From NCBI GenBank assembly GCA_050740975.1, contig JBOIEE010000129.1, forward strand, positions 1 to 28,529: a stretch of 28,529 nt of DNA, in the 5' to 3' direction. This DNA comes from JBOHHR01 sp050740975 (GTDB taxonomy: Bacteria; Pseudomonadota; Gammaproteobacteria; JBOHHR01). How positions within the stretch are numbered: position 1 is the stretch's first letter; each line of letters begins with the position of its first letter. Made by a program: the position numbers and the translations under genes. Shown here piece after piece: positions 1 to 6,251 of this stretch. Under the pieces are notes generated by a model. That model saw only the letters and a list, made by a program, of their open reading frames with translations. It was not told the origin of the DNA and searched no databases.

Positions 1-176
1 CGCAGCTCATAAGCCAATGAGCTCTTGTCTTTTGGTACTTCCAGATGCAGATCGATATCGCCTCCTCTGCGCCGATCATCGACCCGCGAGCCAAACACGC
101 GCACGATGGCATCCTCGCCGAAGACTTTCCTAACCACCCCCTTGATCGCTGCTTTCTCTTCGTCGCTAAGCCTCAT
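1..176 (-). CDS. MNT-type nucleotidyltransferase, 3' end outside window
   Basis: The reading frame starts at the ATG at 176 and runs open off the window edge (58 residues seen). It shows the minimal nucleotidyltransferase signature GSRVDD-x3-GGDIDLHL (about residues 29-43). The glycine-serine pair and the two aspartates bind nucleotide and metal. Family knowledge: small MNT proteins act as antitoxins that modify or neutralise a HEPN RNase encoded next to them. The N-terminus (MRLSDEEKAAIK) closely resembles the intact MNT at 1101-1385, so the two are paralogues. A GAGG about 8 bases upstream could be its ribosome site. A HEPN partner would be expected just beyond position 1, but this cannot be seen. 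Confidence 0.8.
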   Translation of the reverse strand, partial: MRLSDEEKAAIKGVVRKVFGEDAIVRVFGSRVDDRRRGGDIDLHLEVPKDKSSLAYEL

Positions 177-252
177 CGCGGCCTCGGTGTAATGTGGTTA
201 GCTTGAGGGGGCCATGTTTTCATGTTAATAATAATACTGCATTTGACAGCAC

Positions 253-626
253 TCAGCTGTTTATCCATGCTCTTCGTCGCTCTTCTAAAATTCGCCGACG
301 GTAGGGCATGAAATCCGCTTCCTCGAATAACATGCGTTTGATGATTTCCGCATACAAGCGGTGTTCTTTGCAACAAACGACTTTCCGGTAATCAGTGCCT
401 GGCGCAAGATAGGATCCCGGCTGCTTGCAAATCCACCAAGTCGATGGGGCTTGCGGTCGCCATCGCGAGGTCTTCCATCACTCGGATCTTCTGCTCTGGC
501 TCCAGAGCTTTTTCCCCGGCGACCGCTAGATCGAGGTCGCTGTCGTGGCGCCGCTCCCCGCGCGCGAGAGCCGAAAAGGATGCCGAGCTTCACGGCCGGA
601 TGTGCGGCAAGGATGTCTTGCAACAG
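253..626 (-). pseudogene. Broken MntA-like nucleotidyltransferase
   Basis: Pieces of one MNT protein are spread over all three minus-strand frames. The first frame begins near a TTG at 623 and reads LQDILAAHPAVKLGILFGSR. After GSRARG the homology moves to a second frame with RRHDSDLDLAVAGEK, which completes the GS-x10-DxD motif, and runs to PIDLVDLQAAGIL. It returns to the first frame for ILRQALITGKSF. A third frame gives HRLYAEIIKRMLFEEADF and ends at the TGA at 253. At least three frameshifts are needed, so this is a real pseudogene and not one sequencing error. It belongs to a different MNT subfamily (GSRARG type) from its two neighbours. Its normal HepT-type partner is not seen. Confidence 0.75.
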
Positions 627-1104
627 GCACTGGAGTTTTTCTGTTCCGAAGCCAACTCAGGTAGTATATCGGACTGCGTACTGTCGCACGTTTGGGAAAG
701 GCTTATGATCTTTGGCGTCAGTTCCATGACCTCGCTAAATCGTTTCTCTAGCTCATCTTTCACATAATCGTGCGCGATTTCGTTCCTTAGGGCTGTCATT
801 TGACGGACTATGGCTGCGCTCTCTGTCAGCCCTTTTTCTCGGCGCGGTTAATGGTATCGATTAAAGTTCCACCGATCTCCAACTCCACAGCATCTACAGC
901 GCGTAAAACCTTTCGTAGCATCAAGTCGATCGCTCTTGCGTAACGGCTGGTCAGGGTCTCGAAGGCGTCGTATTCCTCTGGGGTGTAAGAGCCCTTGATA
1001 CCAATATCGGAACAGATCTGGTACGAGCGCGAAAGCCAGCGGATGGCACTGTCCATCATGGTGAGATTCTGGCGCAGGATTTCGACATCGGTGCTGGAAG
1101 TCAT
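590..1104 (-). pseudogene. HEPN-domain protein with a single -1 frameshift
   Basis: The frame from the ATG at 1104 encodes an all-helical protein (MTSSTDVEILRQNLTMMD...) that stops after 92 residues at NRAEKKG. The family continues with G-L-x-E-S and an RNxIAHxY motif. Exactly that (GLTESAAIVRQM, then RNEIAHDYV) is found immediately downstream in the -1 frame, ending at 590. The break is at the tract GAGAAAAAGGG near 832-840, so loss of one base in a homopolymer explains it. The R-x4-H-x-Y residues are the RNase site of HEPN toxins and would be intact in the joined product of about 160 residues. The ATG overlaps the stop of the MNT gene at 1101-1385 by four bases, the usual coupled antitoxin-toxin order. 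Sequencing error, decay and recoding cannot be separated here. Confidence 0.7.
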
Positions 1105-1385
1105 AGCCTAACCCCGGTCAAATAGGCCTTGCGGGCAAACGGATCGTCGAGAGTTGGCTGGCTGATTACGATGTCGATTTTCTGCTCCCCGAGCTGGTCA
1201 TGGAGACGAAGCCTTAACGGCCTGATGGTCGAGGGATCCATTTGGTAGGAGATGATGAGCAGGTCGATATCCCCTCCTCGCATCGAGTCATCGGCTCTGG
1301 AGCCGAACACATACACCCGCGCGTCCGGGTCAAATACGGCCACCGCGTCGCGAATAGCGGCTTTCTCTCTTTGGGTGAGCCTCAT
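1101..1385 (-). CDS. MNT-type nucleotidyltransferase (antitoxin of HEPN pair)
   Basis: This is an intact 94-residue minimal nucleotidyltransferase. The signature VYVFGSRADD-x3-GGDIDLLI lies at about residues 23-42, and a third acidic strand (KIDIVIS) follows near residue 75. These are the expected nucleotide and metal ligands. Its stop overlaps the HEPN start by ATGA, so the two are translationally coupled. Family knowledge suggests it silences the HEPN RNase by adding nucleotides to the toxin or by binding it. No clear Shine-Dalgarno precedes the ATG. A 32-base inverted repeat begins seven bases upstream. Whether it remains useful depends on whether the HEPN frameshift is real. Confidence 0.85.
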   Translation of the reverse strand: MRLTQREKAAIRDAVAVFDPDARVYVFGSRADDSMRGGDIDLLIISYQMDPSTIRPLRLRLHDQLGEQKIDIVISQPTLDDPFARKAYLTGVRL

Positions 1386-1391
1386 GGCAAT

Positions 1392-1423
1392 CGGCTTAGA
1401 TAGGAAAACAATTGACTAAGCCG
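1392..1423 (-). promoter_or_regulatory. Inverted repeat upstream of the MNT/HEPN operon
   Basis: An exact 8-bp inverted repeat (CGGCTTAG / CTAAGCCG) is separated by 16 AT-rich bases. It lies seven bases before the MNT start codon, where the promoter should be. The minus strand reads TATCTA at the inner edge of the near half-site, a possible -10 element. An operator for toxin-antitoxin autoregulation is a reasonable inference; no binding protein is identified. Confidence 0.4.
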
Positions 1424-1569
1424 CACAGGCCTGCCCAGCGCTGCAATCAAAGCTTGACGTCCCGTCGTTCAGCTTCGGTGGCACTGGGCTGGCTAACCCG
1501 CGCGATAAACGCCGCAACGTCTCTTGGAGCCGGACTACTCTGAAGACAGCAGCCCTTCTTGAGTGGTTC

Positions 1570-1899
1570 CTAAGTTGCGTTCGCTTTGGCTCCGGCCTCC
1601 TTGGCCATTCTCTGCAAGTCCCCTTTTTGGAAAAGCTCCAATACGATATCGCACCCCCCGATCAGCTCTCCGTCGATGAACACTTGGGGGAAGGTAGGCC
1701 AGTTCGAATAACGGGGGAGATTCTGGCGAACCTCCGGCTCAGCCAGCACGTCTACATGCGCATATGGCACACCACAAGCCTTCAGGGCTTCAGAAGTACG
1801 CATAGAAAATCCGCACTGCGGCATTCGCGGCGTGCCTTTCATGAAGAGTACGATAGGGTTTTGTTCGATCGTCTGTTTGATCCGATCCATTACGTCCAT
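1570..1899 (-). CDS. grxD: Monothiol glutaredoxin, Grx4 family
   Basis: The protein is 109 residues long. The CGFS active site appears as MKGTPRMPQCGFSMR (cysteine near residue 29). The other glutathione and cluster-binding features follow: WPTFPQVFIDGELIGGCDI near residues 68-86. CGFS glutaredoxins bind a [2Fe-2S] cluster with glutathione and carry or store Fe-S clusters, often with BolA proteins, in the cytoplasm. The frame is open upstream to 2013, but the ATG at 1899 is chosen because it has a good AGGTGA ribosome site at the right distance and gives the family's usual length. The gene stands alone. The identification is secure; the link to neighbours is not. Confidence 0.93.
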   Translation of the reverse strand: MDVMDRIKQTIEQNPIVLFMKGTPRMPQCGFSMRTSEALKACGVPYAHVDVLAEPEVRQNLPRYSNWPTFPQVFIDGELIGGCDIVLELFQKGDLQRMAKEAGAKANAT

Positions 1900-2292
1900 A
1901 GCGGTCACCTCGCAACAAATTAATAAACAATCATGATAAAGAAAATACCCTCGCCTGTCATCCCGCGAGGCTCGCCACAGGCCCACGTCATACGACACAA
2001 AAAAGACAGCCACTTAGGGAACTCCCTGATTCAGACAACAAATGCGTGCTCTTGGGGAAATCACTCGAGGCCGATTGAACCAAAATATGGCATTGAGCTC
2101 GGAGTGGCGCCCCATCATGGGGTTGGGTTATGATCGGTTTCTGCCACCATTTCGGGGAACCAAGATCACGCAACGCAGACAGCGGCAGCCCCCTAGGCTC
2201 AAATGGAGGGAAGCGGGGAAACGGCCAAGGCGGCCCGGCGACTCACCGGCCTGGCGCAGCGCCTGTCCCCGTGAGCGCTAGCCGGTACCTTG
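1900..2292. other. Intergenic region between grxD and the DUF547 operon
   Basis: These 393 bases separate divergently transcribed genes and should hold both promoters. An AT-rich stretch at about 1915-1945 (minus strand TATTAAT, TTTATCATG) is the likely grxD promoter area. A short perfect palindrome, CCCCAT-C-ATGGGG, lies at 2110-2122. The part from 2170 to 2280 is GC-rich. Small open frames here have no recognisable features. Confidence 0.4.
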
Positions 2293-3105
2293 ATGAAGCG
2301 ACTCGTTGCTATCTTAGCTTACACCTTGCTGCCGCTAGGTTACGCCGTCGGCGGGAGTTTCGATCATAGCCACCGCGCGTGGACTGAATTGTTACGGCAA
2401 CACGTCGTCTTGATCGACGGCGGCAGCGGCTCTCAGGTGCGCTATGCCGAATTCAAGAACAAACGTACCGAGCTGAAAGCGTACTTGGATACACTGTCCT
2501 CCGTGACGCGACCGGAGTTCGGACGTTGGAGCAAAGCGCAACAACTCGCGTATCTCCTTAACGCGTACAACGCCTTCACCGTCGAATTGATCCTCACGCG
2601 TTATCCGGATCTCGCGTCGATCCGGGATTTCGGACGGTTTATCGACAACCCATGGAAAAAGCGCTTCTTCAAGCTGCTGGGCCAAGAGCAGAATTTGGAC
2701 GGCATCGAACACGGCGTCATTCGCGCCCCGGGCGTCTATGACGAACCTCGCATCCACATGGCGGTTAACTGCGCGTCTATCGGCTGCCCTATGCTGCGCG
2801 AGGAAGCTTACGTCGCCCATCGCTTGGCCGTACAGCTCGAGGAGCAAGTCGTGCGGTTCCTCTCGGACCGCTCGCGCAATCGCTATGATGCCGCCACGCA
2901 TGCCCTTGAAGTGTCCGAAATCTTCGTCTGGTACCGTGAAGATTTCTCAAGCGGTTTCCAAGGGATCCGGTCCCGAGAACAGTTTTTCGCCAAGTACGCG
3001 GGGCTGCTGACCGACGACCCCGACGGGCAAAACCTGATTCGGAGCCAACAGGCAAAGATCAAGTTTCTCGATTATGATTGGGCCTTGAACGATTTCAGAG
3101 ATTAG
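2293..3105 (+). CDS. Exported DUF547-domain protein
   Basis: A 270-residue protein with an N-terminal signal peptide (MKRLVAILAYTLLPLGYAVGG) followed by one DUF547 domain. The family landmarks are present: LAYLLNAYNAFTVELI near residue 80, the segment RIHMAVNCASIGCPML near residue 153 with two conserved cysteines, and the closing IKFLDYDWALND. DUF547 has no established biochemical role. The TTG three bases upstream is a possible but less likely start. The radical SAM gene follows after only 13 bases, so the two are surely co-transcribed, and a second DUF547 protein lies two genes on. The NC-x4-GCP segment suggests a thiol-based or metal-binding function, but that is inference. Confidence 0.85.
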   Translation: MKRLVAILAYTLLPLGYAVGGSFDHSHRAWTELLRQHVVLIDGGSGSQVRYAEFKNKRTELKAYLDTLSSVTRPEFGRWSKAQQLAYLLNAYNAFTVELILTRYPDLASIRDFGRFIDNPWKKRFFKLLGQEQNLDGIEHGVIRAPGVYDEPRIHMAVNCASIGCPMLREEAYVAHRLAVQLEEQVVRFLSDRSRNRYDAATHALEVSEIFVWYREDFSSGFQGIRSREQFFAKYAGLLTDDPDGQNLIRSQQAKIKFLDYDWALNDFRD

Positions 3106-3118
3106 TGTTGCCGGGAAC

Positions 3119-4624
3119 ATGAACACGCTGTGGCGAAATGATCGCTCACTGCTCGTGGAGCAGTCGAGCCACGAGCCTCGCACCAGGGAGCCGGCGGGGC
3201 CACTTTGTGCCGCCGAGGATCATGAAGGTGACTACTTGAGCCCCGAAGAGATTCACGCATGGCCGCCGTACACGAGCCTGCCGCAGCCCACCCTGCGTCG
3301 CGAAGCCCTGCGCGGGCGCCTGCAGGACATCGGCTGCTGGACGCCTGAGCAGATCGCGGGCAAGCGCTGGAACATCGGCTGCGTGGCGCTCGAAATCACT
3401 CAGCGCTGTAATCTCGACTGCACGCTGTGCTATCTCTCGGACACCTCCGAGGCGGTCAAGGACGTACCGCTTCAAGAAGTCTTTCGCCGCATCGAGATGA
3501 TCTATCAGCACTACGGGGAGAATACGGACGTCCAGGTGACGGGCGGCGATCCGACGCTCAGGAACCGAGGCGAACTCATCCAGATCGTGCAGCAGATCAC
3601 CCAATACGGCATGCGGGCTTCGCTCTTCACGAACGGCATCCGTGCCACACGCGCGCTGCTCGCGGCGCTCTGCGAGGCGGGACTTACCGATGTCGCCTTC
3701 CACGTCGATTTGACGCAGCAACGAAAGGGTTATGGCTCCGAAGTTGAGCTTAACGCGATTCGAGAGCAATACATCGAACGCGCACGCGGCTTACCGCTTT
3801 CGGTGTTTTTTAACACTAGCGTCTTCGAAGGCAATTTTCATGAACTCCCAGCCCTGGTGCGCTTCTTTCGCAAGCACGCCGATGTGGTACGGATGGTTTC
3901 GTTTCAGCCGCAAGCCGATACCGGCCGCGGCGTGCTGAGAGCGCGCGGCGCCGGTATCACTTCGGACACCGTGATCGATCAGATCAACCAAGGCGCTGGG
4001 GCCGATCTGCGCTTTGATACGTTCATGGTGGGGCACCCGCGCTGCAACCGCTACGCGATGGCCTTCGAAATCAACGGCAATCTTTACGCGTTCTTCGACG
4101 CCCCGGCCTTTATCGTGCCTCTGATGAATCAGACCGCACAGGTACGCTTCGACCGCAGAGATCGCCGGGCCGCTGTCCATGCCGCGATCAAGGCCTTTGC
4201 GCTGAGCCCAGGACTTTGGCGGCAAGGTGTGAGCTGGTTAAGCCGGACCTTATGGGCGGCGAGATCGGATCTCTGGGCCGCCCGCGGCCGCATCAATAAA
4301 CTGTCGTTTTTCGTCCATAACTTCATGGATGCCTGCCGGCTCGAACGTGATCGCGTGCACGGATGCGTTTTTATGGTGGCCTCGGCCGACGGCCCCATCT
4401 CGATGTGTCTGCACAACGCCAAACGCGACGCCTACATCCTCCGGCCCCTAAAGCTCGCAACCGCGGAAGGCGAATGGTTGTGGGATCCCTTGACCGGCGT
4501 GACCGCGGCCGGGGAAGCCGATGAAGTCTCGTTGCAAGGCCGCGACATCGCTCCGCGAAATCTTCCCCGCAAGTACCTCAGAGGCAGGCAGCGGCAGGCT
4601 ATCCTGGGCGACACAAACTGTTAA
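3119..4624 (+). CDS. Radical SAM protein of unknown substrate
   Basis: This 501-residue protein carries the radical SAM cluster motif TQRCNLDCTLCYL (cysteines 97, 101 and 104) that holds a [4Fe-4S] cluster. It is followed by VQVTGGDPTL, the SAM-binding glycine-rich strand, and SLFTNGIR. A C-terminal region of about 200 residues has more cysteines (GHPRCNR, VHGCVFMV, ISMCLHNAK) that might bind a further cluster or substrate, although it is not a typical SPASM domain. The N-terminal 80 residues are proline-rich and unlike the core. It sits between two DUF547 genes (gaps of 13 and 26 bases). The reaction is unknown. Peptide or small-molecule modification feeding an envelope protein is possible, but no precursor peptide was recognised. 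Confidence 0.85.
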   Translation: MNTLWRNDRSLLVEQSSHEPRTREPAGPLCAAEDHEGDYLSPEEIHAWPPYTSLPQPTLRREALRGRLQDIGCWTPEQIAGKRWNIGCVALEITQRCNLDCTLCYLSDTSEAVKDVPLQEVFRRIEMIYQHYGENTDVQVTGGDPTLRNRGELIQIVQQITQYGMRASLFTNGIRATRALLAALCEAGLTDVAFHVDLTQQRKGYGSEVELNAIREQYIERARGLPLSVFFNTSVFEGNFHELPALVRFFRKHADVVRMVSFQPQADTGRGVLRARGAGITSDTVIDQINQGAGADLRFDTFMVGHPRCNRYAMAFEINGNLYAFFDAPAFIVPLMNQTAQVRFDRRDRRAAVHAAIKAFALSPGLWRQGVSWLSRTLWAARSDLWAARGRINKLSFFVHNFMDACRLERDRVHGCVFMVASADGPISMCLHNAKRDAYILRPLKLATAEGEWLWDPLTGVTAAGEADEVSLQGRDIAPRNLPRKYLRGRQRQAILGDTNC

Positions 4625-4650
4625 ACCGGCCAGCGTGTAGGACCAACGCC

Positions 4651-5613
4651 GTGCGTGAACAACCGTCAAGGACCATGCAAGTGACAACCCAACGCCCCTG
4701 GGTTGCGGTCCTGCTGGTGCAAATTACCCTCTCGGGTTGCGCGTCGCTGGTCAAGCTACCGGAGCTAACCGATGAGGTTGAGGGCGAATTGCCGATCCGG
4801 GCCTACGCACGGGTGCTGCACAAATACGTCAATGATCGTGGCGAAGTGGATTTTCCAGCACTGCAGCGCGATCGAGCGGACCTCGAGCGTTACCTGGCGT
4901 ATGTCACCCGTACCCCGGCAAGCGCGTTTTCCCATCCGTGGGAGCGCCTAGCCCATTACATCAATAGCTATAACGCCCTGTCCATGTACAACGTGATCGA
5001 TCTCGGCATTCCGGACACCCATGCGGGATGGCGAAAGATTCGCTTCTTCGTGCTGCGAAAGTTCAACATCGGCGGCAAACCGATGTCACTCTATGCTTAC
5101 GAGAACGACGTCATCCGCACGCTCGGCGAACCGCGGGTCCACTTTGCGCTTAATTGCGTCGCGCTCGGCTGCCCTATCCTGCCTAAGAAACCCTTCACCG
5201 GAATACTGCTGGACGCGGAGCTGGAGCGCGAGACCCGCAAGTTTTTCTCAGAGGAACGTAATCTGCGTATTGACCACGCCGAGAAGAAGGTCTATCTGAG
5301 CGAGATCCTGAGTTTTTATAGCGAGGACTTTACCCCCGTATACGCCCCCAGTCTGATCGCCTATGTCAACCGCTATGTCGCGGACCCGATCCCCAAAGAC
5401 TACACGGTGGAGTTCATCGACTACGACTGGACCATCGCCAACGCACGGCGTGCCCGGCCGGTCGCGACGGCCTCAGAGCTTGTGAAAAAATCGTCGCGAG
5501 CGACGGGAGGTCGCGTTCCGCCGGAGCGAAGGACCGTTTCGCCGGGAGCGAAACGGCGCGTAAGCCTCGCAGGGGCGAGTCTCAAGGATGAGACGAGCAA
5601 CCGGAGTGTATAG
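4651..5613 (+). CDS. DUF547-domain lipoprotein with repeat-derived tail
   Basis: A second DUF547 protein of 320 residues. The signal sequence ends in a lipobox (VQITLSGC, cysteine 30), so it is probably an outer-membrane or periplasmic lipoprotein. The DUF547 landmarks are LAHYINSYNALSMYNVI, VHFALNCVALGCPILP and VEFIDYDWTIANARR, after which the family normally ends. The last 50 residues are low-complexity and arginine/serine-rich, encoded by the hairpin cluster at 5493-5594; they look like an acquired tail. The GTG at 4651 has AGGA eight bases upstream. An ATG at 4675 is an alternative that keeps the lipobox. It is about a third longer than the first DUF547 protein and clearly homologous to it. 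Confidence 0.85.
   Translation: MREQPSRTMQVTTQRPWVAVLLVQITLSGCASLVKLPELTDEVEGELPIRAYARVLHKYVNDRGEVDFPALQRDRADLERYLAYVTRTPASAFSHPWERLAHYINSYNALSMYNVIDLGIPDTHAGWRKIRFFVLRKFNIGGKPMSLYAYENDVIRTLGEPRVHFALNCVALGCPILPKKPFTGILLDAELERETRKFFSEERNLRIDHAEKKVYLSEILSFYSEDFTPVYAPSLIAYVNRYVADPIPKDYTVEFIDYDWTIANARRARPVATASELVKKSSRATGGRVPPERRTVSPGAKRRVSLAGASLKDETSNRSV
5493..5594 (+). repeat. Cluster of short hairpins with GG-rich loops
   Basis: Five adjacent stem-loops can be read directly. They are GTCG-CGAG-CGAC (5493-5504), TTCCGC-CGGA-GCGAA with a bulge (5516-5530), CCGTTTCGC-CGGGA-GCGAAACGG (5534-5556), CTCGC-AGGG-GCGAG (5566-5579) and GTCTCA-AGGA-TGAGAC (5579-5594). Weaker structure continues to about 5710, with GATCCCGAGC occurring twice (5627 and 5652). 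The stems differ in sequence, but the loops of hairpins 2-5 share (C/A)GG(A/G). The cluster overlaps the end of the DUF547 lipoprotein gene and precedes the MauE-like gene. It may be a mobile palindromic repeat, an RNA-stability element, or a binding array for a CsrA-type regulator that favours GGA in loops. Confidence 0.6.
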
Positions 5614-5770
5614 TGAAATACCTGAGGATCCCGAGCACCGCCGGAACGCGAGATCCCGAGCGCAGCAGATTTTGTCACAAGCTCTCACTCCGGCCCCCGA
5701 TAGTGAGCAGACCCAAAGCAACCGGAACTCCTCGCCAGGGGCACTTCAGATCTGCACCCGTTCACGCGCG

Positions 5771-6202
5771 GTGGTGACGCGGACCCTGCTTTGGGCCATT
5801 CGGTCTTTTCTGGGCGCACTGTTTCTCGCCACGGGCATCGGTAAGCTGCTCGACAACCGCGGTTTTGCTCAGGTGATCGCGACCTATGAGCTCGGCATTC
5901 CCGAGCCTGGTTTGTTGCCGCTCGCGCTCGGCATCTCCTTGCTGGAGCTTGCGGTCGGGATCAATATTCTGCGTGGCCGAAGACTTAAGCAGAACGTGCT
6001 CGCCACGCTCGTCTTTCACATCGGTTACACGGCGCTTGCGGCGACTACGCTGGTCAGAGGACTCCCGATCGAGAATTGCGGTTGCTTCGGAGTCTTCCTC
6101 GCCCGACCCCTGCGCTGGTCTATGGTGGGCGAAGATCTGGCCCTCACGGCCGTCAGCGCAGTGGGTGTGTTTCTGCTTAGCAACCGGAGCCGGCGCACCT
6201 GA
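5771..6202 (+). CDS. MauE/DoxX-like integral membrane protein
   Basis: The recognisable protein is about 143 residues with four predicted membrane helices: SFLGALFLATGIGKLL, LLPLALGISLLELAVGI, NVLATLVFHIGYTALAA, and a last one near the C-terminus. A periplasm-facing NCGCFG motif sits between helices 3 and 4, as in the MauE family. MauE is needed for maturation of methylamine dehydrogenase, probably by disulfide formation with MauD, and relatives may pass electrons to thiols. The frame is open from 5588, but the first 60 residues come from the hairpin region and do not look like the family. GTG 5771 gives the usual length without a clear ribosome site, so the start is uncertain. No mau structural genes are nearby. 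Confidence 0.75.
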   Translation: MVTRTLLWAIRSFLGALFLATGIGKLLDNRGFAQVIATYELGIPEPGLLPLALGISLLELAVGINILRGRRLKQNVLATLVFHIGYTALAATTLVRGLPIENCGCFGVFLARPLRWSMVGEDLALTAVSAVGVFLLSNRSRRT

Positions 6203-6251
6203 GCTGAAGTGACGGTTGACGGTACCTGAACCAACGGATGCTCGTGAACCT

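Noticed and set aside
444..767. Plus-strand open frames across the MNT/HEPN region
   Set aside because: They are antisense to MNT and HEPN motifs that are plainly coded on the minus strand, and they show no domain of their own.
2392..2901. Minus-strand frame of 169 residues inside the DUF547 gene
   Set aside because: It is antisense to a well-supported protein, arginine-rich, and lacks a ribosome site.
3146..3769. Minus-strand frame of 207 residues inside the radical SAM gene
   Set aside because: It is a shadow of the opposite strand over the conserved CNLDCTLC region.
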